Shown in pieces: positions 56,242 through 64,000 of a stretch of DNA of 64,000 bases (within the stretch, counting starts at the first letter, position 1; every line of letters starts with the position of its first letter). Below the pieces are notes generated by a model, which searched no databases, was not told where the DNA came from, and saw nothing but the letters and a program-made list of their open reading frames with translations. Source of the stretch: Cryobacterium cheniae. Lineage in GTDB: Bacteria; Actinomycetota; Actinomycetes; Actinomycetales; Microbacteriaceae. Made by a program: the position numbers and the translations under genes. The stretch lies in assembly GCF_004403395.1 (NCBI RefSeq), contig NZ_SOGN01000049.1, positions 96,105 to 160,104 on the forward strand, in the 5' to 3' direction.

Positions 56242-56775
56242 ATGGATCGTCGGTCACTTATTCTCAACGCAGCCCGAAACCTCACTCTCGAGCGCGGTGT
56301 CGTGCCGTCCTTGAACAGCACCGCGAGCGCTGCGGGGGTGTCTAAGGGCGGACTGATCCACCATTTTCCTTCGCGCGCGGCTCTTGTTCAGGGCTTGGCC
56401 ATCGGCGCGTTGGAGGAGCTCGACGTGGCGATGCTTGCAGCCTCGATGGAGGGCCGGGCGGCGGAAGCCTGGCTCAGGCTTTCCGTGCCGACGGGTGATG
56501 ACGTAGCTCTGTTCCGAGCCTTAGCGGTCGCGCACCGGGCGGTCGAGTCGCCGGGTGATGACGTCGCTGCCGCCGCGCAGGAAGCCGGCTCTCGGTGGGA
56601 GGCCATGATTCAGAAGGAAACGGGCGACATCGCACGCGCGCGGGTGATCCGCCTCGTCGGTGACGGACTCGCAGCCAACGTGATCACCGGCATCGAGCCT
56701 GCTCCCACCCCCGCACAACTCGACGCACTCATCGACGCCCTGATCCCTAAACCCGGTGGTGCGTCAAGACAATGA
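56242..56775 (+). CDS. TetR family transcriptional regulator
   Basis: A 177-residue repressor. The DNA-binding domain reads RSLILNAARNLTLERGVVPS, then SAAGVSKGGLIHHFPSRAALVQGL, with the usual Tyr of KxxLYxHF replaced by Ile-His. The ligand-binding C-terminal region is unremarkable. It overlaps the GAP-family membrane gene by 4 bases (ATGA), so the regulator and its probable target are one operon under the palindrome at 56209. Confidence 0.9.
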   Translation: MDRRSLILNAARNLTLERGVVPSLNSTASAAGVSKGGLIHHFPSRAALVQGLAIGALEELDVAMLAASMEGRAAEAWLRLSVPTGDDVALFRALAVAHRAVESPGDDVAAAAQEAGSRWEAMIQKETGDIARARVIRLVGDGLAANVITGIEPAPTPAQLDALIDALIPKPGGASRQ

Positions 56776-57440
56776 GTGGAGCGCTACTGGGCGCCATTGC
56801 CGGCCTTGCGGCCCTCGACGCCTTCAATCCAGCGACCATCGTCGCCGTCACACTGATCCTGCTCGCTGCACCCAGTCGGCCCGGATCAACGGCGCTGGTG
56901 ACCATCTTCGGCGCGGCCACAACCGTATTCCTGGCAGGTGCAGCACTGTTTCTCGGTGCTAACGCAGCCGCAGGCGCCGTCGGCGGCATTGTGCTCGCGC
57001 TGCGCTACGTCGCCTTCGGGGCAGCGGGAGCTGCGCTGGTTGTCACTGGCGTTCGACGCTTCCGAACCCGACCCCGCAAACCCATCGAACTGCCCGCCTG
57101 GTTCACCCCGTGGACCGCATTCCCTTTCGGTGCACTGCTCACCGCCGCCGATCTGCCCAACGCGTTCCCTTACTTCATCGCCATCGAAAGGCTCCTCGAC
57201 TCGCAAGCCAGCACACGTGAAGCACTCCTGGTGCTGGCCGGGTACACGGTCATCTACTGCCTACCCTGTCTGGTGCTCCTTGTCATCGGCCTGCTCTCTC
57301 GCCAACGAACCCGTGCGCTCCTGGCCCGCATCACCAACAAAGTCGGAACCGGAGACGTCCCAGCGTCACCTCCATCGGCGATCGCGCTCATGACGCTTGG
57401 CCTCTTCGTCGGAACCCTTCCGCTCTGGGCTCTCAGCTAA
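56772..57440 (+). CDS. GAP family (Sap/LysE-like) membrane protein
   Basis: A 222-residue protein with six membrane segments, starting GALLGAIAGLAALDAFNPATIVAV. The middle carries PAWFTPWTAFPFGALLTAADLPNAFPYF, the family hallmark, and a final hydrophobic segment (IALMTLGLFVGTLPLWAL). Mycobacterial relatives take part in exporting sulfolipids or glycopeptidolipids; in other actinobacteria the cargo is unknown. Control by the upstream TetR suggests an inducible export or resistance function. Confidence 0.83.
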   Translation: MSGALLGAIAGLAALDAFNPATIVAVTLILLAAPSRPGSTALVTIFGAATTVFLAGAALFLGANAAAGAVGGIVLALRYVAFGAAGAALVVTGVRRFRTRPRKPIELPAWFTPWTAFPFGALLTAADLPNAFPYFIAIERLLDSQASTREALLVLAGYTVIYCLPCLVLLVIGLLSRQRTRALLARITNKVGTGDVPASPPSAIALMTLGLFVGTLPLWALS

Positions 57441-57767
57441 CATCGATCACCCGTTCGCCAAGCACCCGGCCATTCGGTGGCCACACGGCGGCCTCGGCGA
57501 ATTGGCGCCGAATCTGCGTCGGTTGAGGTCCGGTTATGCGGCGGCTCTCAATCGAGTTCAGCTCGGCGGCGGTGGCGCATGTGTGTTGGACGATCGCACG
57601 TTAATTGTCCGGGTCGTCCCCGAACTCGCGGAGTTCCTGCGAGCAACGGCAGGCCACCGTGGGATTCAGCGACAACGATCGGGAACTCTCCCTCGGTGAG
57701 GACCATAGCTTCGCTCGGGAAGGAGATGAGGTATCGGTGATATGAGTTCCCAGCGCTGGTCAGCTCC
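57441..57767. other. 327-base region between GAP gene and glcB
   Basis: No intact gene. One plus-strand frame ends EQRQATVGFSDNDRELSLG, EDHSFAREGDEVSVI before a TGA at about 57744, which could be the C-terminus of a lost gene, but I cannot assign it. No clear terminator for glcB is seen. Confidence 0.35.
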
Positions 57768-59990
57768 TCAGCGATTCACCGAAGACTGAAGCTTCTTCGC
57801 CCTTCGGACCTGGTGGAGGATCGGCTCGGTGTATCCGTTGGGCGAGGATGCTCCGTCGAGGATGAGTCGACGCGCGGCCAGGAAAGCCAGCCCGGGTCCG
57901 GTCGATCCGATCAGCGCTTCGTACGTCGGGTCACCGGAATTCTGCGCATCGACGACCGCCGCCAGTCGCCCGAGGCTGTCGTCGACATCCGTCTTGCTGA
58001 TGACGCCGTGGGTGAGCCAGTTCGCGAGGAGCTGACTGGAAATCCGCAGGGTCGCACGGTCCTCCATCAGGCCGACGCCGTGAATGTCCGGAACCTTGGA
58101 ACAGCCGACCCCCTGGTCGACCCATCGAACGACATAGCCGAGGATCGACTGAACGTTGTCGTCCAGCTCGATCCGGCGCTCCTCGTCGCTGAGGTCCCGC
58201 TCGGCGAGTGGGAGGACAAGAATCGGGTCCAGCGCCTGGCGGGTCCGCCCGGCCAGTTCTCGTTGACGGGCGGCCACGTCGACCTCGTGATAGTGGGTCG
58301 CGTGCAGCGTCGCCGCCGTGGGAGACGGGACCCAGGCGGTGGTTGCGCCGGCGCGGGGATGCGCGATCTTCTGCTCGAGCATGTCGTGCATGAGATCGGG
58401 CATCGCCCACATGCCCTTGCCGATCTGAGCCCGCCCGGGAAAACCAGCCGCGAGACCGGCGTCGACGTTCGCGTTCTCGTAGGCAGCCATGAACGGCATG
58501 GAACGGATCTCGCTCTTGGTGGCGATTGGCCCGGCGTGCATGGAGGTGTGGATCTCATCCCCCGTGCGATCGAGGAATCCCGTGTTGATGAACACGATGC
58601 GCTCCGCGGCAACGGCGATACAGGCCCGCAGATTCAGCGTCGTTCGCCGTTCTTCGTCCATGATCCCCATCTTCACGGTGAGCGGGGGCAGACCGAGGAG
58701 CTGCTCCACCCGCGCGAACAGGTCGACGGTGAACGCCACCTCCTCGGGGCCGTGCATCTTCGGCTTGACGATGTACACCGAGCCGGTGCGGGAGTTGCCG
58801 CCGCGGGTCTCGCCGACGAGGTCGGGGAAGGAACCGAGCACGGTCAGCACCGCGTCGAGAATACCTTCGAAGACCTCGACGCCGGACGCATCCCGCACGG
58901 TTTCGGTCTGCATCAGGTGCCCGACGTTGCGCACCAGCAGCAGGCTCCGGCCGGGCAGCGTCACCTCGCCGCCGTCGGGAGCCGCGTAGACGCGGTCGGC
59001 GTTCATGGTGCGCGTGAAGACGCCGGTGCCCTTCCTGACGGTCTCACTCAGCGTGCCGCGCATGAGCTCACGCCAGTTGCGGTAGCCGAGCACCTTGTCC
59101 TCGGCGTCGACCGCGGCAACCGAGTCTTCGAGGTCCATGATCGTGGTGACCGCGGACTCGAGCACGATGTCCTGGATGCCCGCACTGTCCGTGGCCCCGA
59201 TGAGTGCGGCCCGGTCGATGATCACGTCGAGATGCAGTCCGTGGTGACGGACGAGCACCGACGACGGTTCCGACGGCTCGCCGAGATAGCCGACCAGCGC
59301 AGACGGGTCGGCCAAGGCGGCGGATGACCCGTCCCCCAGAACCACGACCAGCGCACCGTTCTCGACGCGGTACGCGACGGCATCAGCGTGCGAGCCCCGC
59401 TCGAGGGGAATTGCCTGGTCGAGGAGAGCCCGTCCGCGCGCGATTACCCGTGCGCCCCGGACAGAGTTGTAGGAGCTTCCGCGGGCCGCGCCGCCATCAT
59501 CCGCTATCGCGTCGGTGCCGTAGAGCGCGTCGTAGAGCGAACCCCAGCGGGCGTTCGCCGCGTTGACGGCGAACCGCGCGTTCAGCAGCGGTACGACAAG
59601 CTGCGGGCCCGCCTGCGACGCGATCTCCGAATCGACGTTCGAGGTGGTGATGGTGAAGTCTCCCGGCTCCGGCGCGAGGTACCCGATCCCGGTCAGGAAA
59701 GCGCGGTACTCGCCCGGGTCCGGCTGGCCGGGGTGAGCCTGGTGAAAGGCATCGACCTGGGCCTGCAGGTCATCCCTGATGGCGAGCAGCTCAATGTTCC
59801 GGGGCGTGAGGTCGCGAATCAGCGTGCTCAGCCCCTGCCAGAAGGCGTCCGCGGCGATGCCGGTGCCCTGGAGTGCTTCGTTCTCGACGAACGCGGCGAA
59901 CGAGGCGGCGACATCGAGATCTGCTCGCTCGGCGCGGGCGGACAGGCCGGTGATCGGTGCTGAGACGGATGCTGTGACGGGTGTGTTCAT
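57768..59990 (-). CDS. glcB: Malate synthase G
   Basis: A 740-residue enzyme that condenses acetyl-CoA and glyoxylate to malate in the glyoxylate bypass. The G isoform is recognised by length and by [21 protein letters not shown], the Mg/glyoxylate region [31 protein letters not shown], and the C-terminal [32 protein letters not shown] chose the ATG at 59990 ([10 protein letters not shown]). With FadA/FadB it lets the cell grow on fatty acids or acetate; isocitrate lyase is not in the window. Confidence 0.95.
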   Translation of the reverse strand: MNTPVTASVSAPITGLSARAERADLDVAASFAAFVENEALQGTGIAADAFWQGLSTLIRDLTPRNIELLAIRDDLQAQVDAFHQAHPGQPDPGEYRAFLTGIGYLAPEPGDFTITTSNVDSEIASQAGPQLVVPLLNARFAVNAANARWGSLYDALYGTDAIADDGGAARGSSYNSVRGARVIARGRALLDQAIPLERGSHADAVAYRVENGALVVVLGDGSSAALADPSALVGYLGEPSEPSSVLVRHHGLHLDVIIDRAALIGATDSAGIQDIVLESAVTTIMDLEDSVAAVDAEDKVLGYRNWRELMRGTLSETVRKGTGVFTRTMNADRVYAAPDGGEVTLPGRSLLLVRNVGHLMQTETVRDASGVEVFEGILDAVLTVLGSFPDLVGETRGGNSRTGSVYIVKPKMHGPEEVAFTVDLFARVEQLLGLPPLTVKMGIMDEERRTTLNLRACIAVAAERIVFINTGFLDRTGDEIHTSMHAGPIATKSEIRSMPFMAAYENANVDAGLAAGFPGRAQIGKGMWAMPDLMHDMLEQKIAHPRAGATTAWVPSPTAATLHATHYHEVDVAARQRELAGRTRQALDPILVLPLAERDLSDEERRIELDDNVQSILGYVVRWVDQGVGCSKVPDIHGVGLMEDRATLRISSQLLANWLTHGVISKTDVDDSLGRLAAVVDAQNSGDPTYEALIGSTGPGLAFLAARRLILDGASSPNGYTEPILHQVRRAKKLQSSVNR

Positions 59991-60185
59991 CGTTGAACTC
60001 CTTGGGCTAGTGCGGGTGCTGCCGCTTGGCCGACTGTGTATGTGTGTGGCCAGTCTCTCATCCGGCACCGCCGCTCGATGACGAACACACGCCGAGCAGG
60101 CCCCGTCGTGCAATAGGGTTCAATTGTCCGGCGGATACTTCACCCTCGGTTCGCCGCATCGCCGCATCGCTGAATTGGGACCCTG

Positions 60186-61538
60186 ATGGCTGTCGTACCT
60201 GCAAGTTCCAGTCGATCCGAGCGACTGGATGCGCTCCCTTTCACCCGGGAGCACCGCAGTGTGCTCGTGGGTTCCGGGGTGGGCTGGGCGCTGGATGCGA
60301 TGGACGTCGGACTCATTTCTTTCGTCCTCGCACAATTGGCGGTGCAATGGTCCGTCACCGACATGGAACTGTCCTGGATCGCGTCCGCCGGATTCGTCGG
60401 CATGGCCATTGGGGCGGTTCTGGGTGGATTGCTGGCCGACCGCATCGGCCGGCGCCAGGTCTTCGCCCTCACCCTCCTCGTCTACGGACTCGCGACAGGG
60501 GCATCGGCACTGTCCGAGACCGTGGCCGTCCTCATCGCGTGGCGATTGGTCGTGGGGCTCGGTCTCGGTGGTGAGCTTCCGGTCGCCTCGACACTCGTGA
60601 GTGAGTTCGCGCCGCCACGAATACGTGGCCGCATCATCGTCATCCTCGAATCGTTCTGGGCCATCGGCTGGACCATTTCCGCGGTCATCGGGTACCTTGT
60701 CGTACCGTCCTCGGACGACGGATGGCGCTGGGCCCTGGCTGTCGGGGCGGCTCCAGCCGTCTACGCGGTGATCGTCCGCGTTCGCCTGCCGGAGTCGGTA
60801 CGTTTTCTCGAGTCGCGTGGCCGCCTCCTCGAGGCGGAAGCGACCGTCAGACGTTTCGAAAAGTCCGCCGGAATCACCGTTGGACCCGAGTATTCTGCGC
60901 TGCCCGCGGGGACGGATCAGAGGTCGGCCCTTCCCGGTTCCCGGAGCCGCGTCACCGCACTGTGGTCGCGCAGCCTGCGTCGCCGAACCGGCGCACTGTG
61001 GCTGGTCTGGTTCTGCGTGAACTTCTCCTATTACGGCGCCTTCATCTGGCTTCCGACGATCCTGGTCGCGTCCGGGTACTCGCTCGTTCGCTCCTTCGCG
61101 TACACGCTGATCATCACCGTGGCGCAACTGCCGGGCTATGCCGCCTCGGCGTACCTGATCGAGCGGTGGGGACGGCGTCGGACCCTGGCCGTTTTCCTCT
61201 CCGGCTCGGCACTCTCGGCGGCGTTGTTCGGCGTCGCCGGTGATGCCACCCAGGTGATCGGCGCCGGCATGCTGCTCTCTTTCTTCAACCTCGGTGCGTG
61301 GGGGGCGCTCTACGCGGTGACCCCCGAGTTGTACCCCACCCGCATCCGTGCCACCGGGGCCGGCTGGGCGGCCGGCATCGGCCGGATCGCCGCAATCGTG
61401 GCTCCGCTGTCCGTACCAGTGCTGCGCGAGCTGGGCGGGACCGCACTTCTTTTCACGGTCTTCGCAGCGTTCTTCGTGGTCGCGGCGCTCGGCGCTCTGG
61501 GGCTCCCCGAAAAACAGGGCGAGGCTCTGGAAGACTGA
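60186..61538 (+). CDS. MFS transporter (metabolite:H+ symporter type)
   Basis: A 450-residue carrier with 12 membrane segments. Hallmarks: GWALDAMDVGLISFVLAQL in segment 1, GGLLADRIGRRQVFALTLL between 2 and 3, WRLVVGLGLGGELPVA in segment 4, and PESVRFLESRGR before the central loop. It resembles aromatic-acid and nicotinate-type transporters of the sugar-porter-like group; the substrate is unknown. It is divergent from glcB, with a 195-base space. Confidence 0.9.
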   Translation: MAVVPASSSRSERLDALPFTREHRSVLVGSGVGWALDAMDVGLISFVLAQLAVQWSVTDMELSWIASAGFVGMAIGAVLGGLLADRIGRRQVFALTLLVYGLATGASALSETVAVLIAWRLVVGLGLGGELPVASTLVSEFAPPRIRGRIIVILESFWAIGWTISAVIGYLVVPSSDDGWRWALAVGAAPAVYAVIVRVRLPESVRFLESRGRLLEAEATVRRFEKSAGITVGPEYSALPAGTDQRSALPGSRSRVTALWSRSLRRRTGALWLVWFCVNFSYYGAFIWLPTILVASGYSLVRSFAYTLIITVAQLPGYAASAYLIERWGRRRTLAVFLSGSALSAALFGVAGDATQVIGAGMLLSFFNLGAWGALYAVTPELYPTRIRATGAGWAAGIGRIAAIVAPLSVPVLRELGGTALLFTVFAAFFVVAALGALGLPEKQGEALED

Positions 61539-61548
61539 ACCCTGGCGC

Positions 61549-61578
61549 GGCCGGTCGGCCGGTCGGCCGGTCGGCCGG
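61549..61578. repeat. GGTCGGCC tandem repeats
   Basis: About four copies of the 8-mer GGTCGGCC follow the MFS stop codon. The unit contains the GGCC/CCGG palindromes, so it may form hairpins; it is a simple repeat prone to length change. Confidence 0.75.
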
Positions 61579-61625
61579 GTGTCCGCGTGCTCCAGCCCCC
61601 GGCGGAGGCGCGAGAGACTGGGAGT

Positions 61626-62279
61626 ATGCCCGATCTCACTCTGCACGGCGGCGTCGGCAGCCGCGTCGACGCCGAAATCGACGTGAAGCGATCCAGATTC
61701 CTCTGCCGCCTGGTCAGAACCGAGACCGAGGATGCCGCGCGTGCCGCGATCGACGATGCCCGCAAGGAGCATTGGAGTGCTCGCCACCATTGCTCGGCCT
61801 TCGTTCTCGGGCCGACCGGCGCTCCGGGTCAGGTACGGCGTTCGAATGACGACGGAGAACCCTCAGGAACAGCGGGTCGGCCCATGCTCGAAGCGCTGTC
61901 CGGACGCGGTTTCGTCGACTGCGTGGCCGTCGTCACCCGGTATTTCGGCGGCACACTTCTCGGTGCCGGCGGCCTCGTACGCGCCTACTCGGAGGCCGTG
62001 CTGACCACGATCGATGAGGCCCAGTCCCTCGGGCTGGTCGTGGAACGCGAACGCCGAGAACTGTTCACGCTCGCCCTGTCCCACGCGGATGCCGGTCGCA
62101 TCGAGGCCGAGTTGCGCGATCGCGGAGTGCTCATCCTGAGAACGGAGTATGGGCACGACGCGGTGCTGCACATCGCCGATGACGATGCCGCGCGGCTCTC
62201 CGCAATCGTCGCCCGCGTAACGGCGGGAAGCGGAGAGCTGGAGTCCCTCGGCCACGAGTGGGTCGACGTCGAACGGTAG
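61626..62279 (+). CDS. YigZ/IMPACT family protein
   Basis: A 217-residue protein of the YigZ (IMPACT) family. Signatures: IDVKRSRFLCRLVRTETED, HHCSAFVLG, SNDDGEPSGTAGRPMLEAL and VTRYFGGTLLGAGGLVRAYSEAV, followed by a ferredoxin-like C-terminal domain (ALSHADAGRIEAELRDRG). IMPACT relatives modulate the Gcn2 stress kinase in eukaryotes; bacterial YigZ function is unclear. The ATG at 61626 is preceded by GGGAG. Confidence 0.9.
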   Translation: MPDLTLHGGVGSRVDAEIDVKRSRFLCRLVRTETEDAARAAIDDARKEHWSARHHCSAFVLGPTGAPGQVRRSNDDGEPSGTAGRPMLEALSGRGFVDCVAVVTRYFGGTLLGAGGLVRAYSEAVLTTIDEAQSLGLVVERERRELFTLALSHADAGRIEAELRDRGVLILRTEYGHDAVLHIADDDAARLSAIVARVTAGSGELESLGHEWVDVER

Positions 62280-62326
62280 TCCGGTTGTCGACCGGTTCGA
62301 GAGAGGGCACCCGGCTCCAGCACGGA

Positions 62327-63004
62327 TCAGGGGCGGCGGACGCAGCGGAAGCCGATGTGTCCGTAACCGTTCGCGGGGAACGAGCCGACGGGCATGGCTG
62401 AGCCGTATCCCGGCTCCGCTCGCCACGGGAACTGCCCGTGCCAGTAGTTCGCGCGCTTTTCACCGGCACCCTCAGGGTCGTTCCCCCACGTGAACGTCGA
62501 GCCGTCCAGAGCGCCGCGGGCGGCGTGCTCCCACTCCGCCTCCGTCGCCAGATCTTTGCCCACCCGGGTGGCGAAGGATGCGGCATCCTCGTAAGCGACG
62601 TGCACGACCGGATGATCGAGCAGGCCCTCGATCCTTGAACCGGGGCCACGAGGCGTGCGCCAACTCGCCCCGGGAGTCCAGGTCCACCACTGCATGAGGT
62701 CGCGTAGGTCGACGGGACCGCGCGTGCCGGTGAACACCAATGAGCCCGGCGCGAGATTCTCGATCGGTGCCTCCGGGTCGTCAGCCGGGTCCAGTTCCCG
62801 TTCGGCCACAGTCGTGTATCCGGTGGCCGCCACGAACGCCACGAAATCGGCGTTCGTGACCTGGTGACGGTCGACCCACGCATCGCTGACCGTCACCCGG
62901 TGCGCGGGCATCTCCTCTGCATAATGATCGTCCGAGCCCATGCGGAAAGGTCCACCGGACACGAGCACCATGTCATCCGGCAGCGGCGACTTCCCCTGCG
63001 CCAC
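62327..63004 (-). CDS. Formylglycine-generating enzyme-like protein with internal deletion
   Basis: A 225-residue protein from a GTG at 63004; family members are near 300 residues. The N-terminal 210 residues match sulfatase-modifying factor: DMVLVSGGPFRMGSDDHYAEE, VDRHQVTNADFVAFVAATG, and LATEAEWEHAARGALDG, then YWHGQFPWRAEPGYGSAMPVG. It then jumps from SFPANGYG straight to HIGFRCVRR, the C-terminus. The DMxGNVWEW segment and the catalytic Cys pair region are gone, in frame. It should not make formylglycine. It follows the sulfatase remnant by 2 bases. Confidence 0.82.
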   Translation of the reverse strand: MAQGKSPLPDDMVLVSGGPFRMGSDDHYAEEMPAHRVTVSDAWVDRHQVTNADFVAFVAATGYTTVAERELDPADDPEAPIENLAPGSLVFTGTRGPVDLRDLMQWWTWTPGASWRTPRGPGSRIEGLLDHPVVHVAYEDAASFATRVGKDLATEAEWEHAARGALDGSTFTWGNDPEGAGEKRANYWHGQFPWRAEPGYGSAMPVGSFPANGYGHIGFRCVRRP

Positions 63005-63006
63005 GA

Positions 63007-64000
63007 CTAGTGCAGCGCCCCGTTGGTAGTGTCTTCCAGCTGGCGCATAACTGCATCCAAATTGAACCCGGCCGGCTTCTGGCGCGGCGGGAACTGTGCG
63101 AACGCCGGGATTTGTGCGGCCACCGCGGCCTGCATCTGGTAGACCACTCAGGCGTGGTCGAGTACCCGGTCCCAGTAGGTGTTCGAGTTCTCGTCTGCCC
63201 GCTCAAAGGGATCCTGACGCAGGCTGAAGATCCTCGGCACACGCAGCTTCACGAAGGGCTTGGCCCATGCCATCAGACGAGTCGCTCGCTGCTCCATCAG
63301 ACGAGTCGCTCGCTGCCCCATCAGGACGGTCTTGTAATCACCCATCCGGATGGCGAGTATGTCGCCGTCATCACTGAGGTAGAAGAAGTAGTCGCGCGGA
63401 GAATCAGCCACCTCCCCAGTGAAGTAGGGCAGCATGTTCTCACCGTCGATGTGGACCGTTAATTCCTTCCCTGCCGCCGCTTGGCCCTCGAGCGTTTCTC
63501 GGTGATCTCGGGCTCCCCGGCCGCTGCCAGCAGCGTGGGCAGGAGATCCTGGTGCGAAACGATTCCGTTGAGCACAGCCCCTGCCGGGATTTGGCTTGGC
63601 CAACGCACGAAGCACGGAACGCGCCAGCTACCCTCCCAGTTGGTGTTCTTTCCGAGCGGAACGGCGTGACACCCGCATCCATCCAACTGTTGAAGTGCAC
63701 CGCATTGTCGGTCGAGTACATGACGATTGTGTTGTCGGCGATCCCGAGCTCGTCGAGTTTGTCGAGCATCGTGCCGACGTACTCGTCATGGGCCACCATC
63801 ACGTCGGCGTGCTCACCCTGCCCATTGCTCTTTCCTTTATGCTCGGGCGCGCAATGCGTGCGGAAAAGCATTCCCGTGGTGTTCCACCACAGGAATAAGG
63901 GTTCCTCGGAATCGAAGGTCTCCATCCGCTTACGGGTGAGCGGGCCGGTGTTCTCGATCGTCTGGCCGCCCTTCGCGTCGGCCCACGAATGGAGGACCCC
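63007..64000 (-). pseudogene. Arylsulfatase, frameshifted and nonsense-mutated, 5' part outside window
   Basis: From 64000 downward the frames give LHSWADAKGGQTIENTGPLT, LDELGIADNTIVMYSTDNAV and GVTPFRSE. After a lost base near 63650 comes KNTNWEGSWRVPCFVRWPSQ. After a second shift near 63495 comes TVHIDGENMLPYFTGEVADS, then YWDRVLDHA. A TGA at 63148-63150, where relatives have Trp, interrupts it, and VVYQMQAAVAAQIPAFAQFP leads to the stop at 63007. About 15-20 residues also seem missing after METFD. The active-site CxPxR lies outside the window. Confidence 0.8.
63271..63318 (-). repeat. 24-base tandem duplication within the sulfatase remnant
   Basis: Two adjacent 24-base units, 63271-63294 and 63295-63318, differ at one base. 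They encode a doubled RATRLMEQ/RATRLMAW segment. The insertion keeps frame but doubles eight residues in a conserved strand. Confidence 0.8.

Overview
The window is GC-rich, almost every reading frame is open on both strands, and the genes are dense and mostly actinobacterial. SepH, DUF3000, DUF3093, DUF3159, DUF3710 and DUF4193 proteins, a DUF222/HNH protein and a GlnR-type site upstream of amt all point to Actinomycetota. I infer the family Microbacteriaceae (Cryobacterium/Leifsonia-like), from recognition only and not from a search.

Layout. 1-6.0 kb, minus strand: thrS, a HIT hydrolase, pdxS, pdxT, a DUF1697 gene, yebC and the 5' part of ruvC (translation, vitamin B6 synthesis and recombination, in a common actinobacterial order). 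6.1-7.2 kb: a tandemly duplicated tRNA-Val/Cys/Gly array with its terminators, plus one tRNA-Val(CAC) on the plus strand. 7.2-19.8 kb: small stress and membrane proteins, an M50 peptidase, a stand-alone maltokinase-cap-like protein, a phosphotransferase with an altered catalytic loop, an HNH protein, a lipoprotein, a flotillin, a large LuxR regulator and a frameshifted SHOCT gene. 19.9-31.2 kb: amt, zapE, a sulfurtransferase-sufE-reductase run, a hydrolase, DUF3000, an RNase D-like protein, and fadA-fadB for fatty acid beta-oxidation. 31.3-41.7 kb: dxs and acnA, then the conserved actinobacterial block DUF3159-DUF3710-dut-DUF3093-DUF4193-sepH, and a FUSC protein. 41.9-49.9 kb: yceI, a lipoprotein, a GH3 enzyme, an MpaB-like protein, and an Lrp regulator ahead of a three-gene 2-oxoacid dehydrogenase operon (E1alpha, E1beta, E2).

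50-57.8 kb is accessory and partly a gene graveyard. Intact genes (M23 peptidase, an orphan 140-aa protein, MerR with SulP, TetR with a GAP-family membrane protein) lie among fragments of a membrane protein, a GNAT acetyltransferase, a HigB-like toxin, a DUF6036-like protein and a DNA glycosylase. 57.8-62.3 kb: malate synthase G, an MFS transporter and a YigZ-family protein.

62.3-64 kb holds a sulfatase/formylglycine-generating-enzyme operon in which both partners are damaged. The sulfatase has two frameshifts and a nonsense codon. The maturase has lost, in frame, the segment that carries its catalytic cysteines.

I found no CRISPR array, intact transposase, integrase, phage module or clearly new system. 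The most informative signals are the co-decayed sulfatase and maturase, the duplicated tRNA array, the fragments at 51-53 kb, and several palindromic operators beside their likely regulators.
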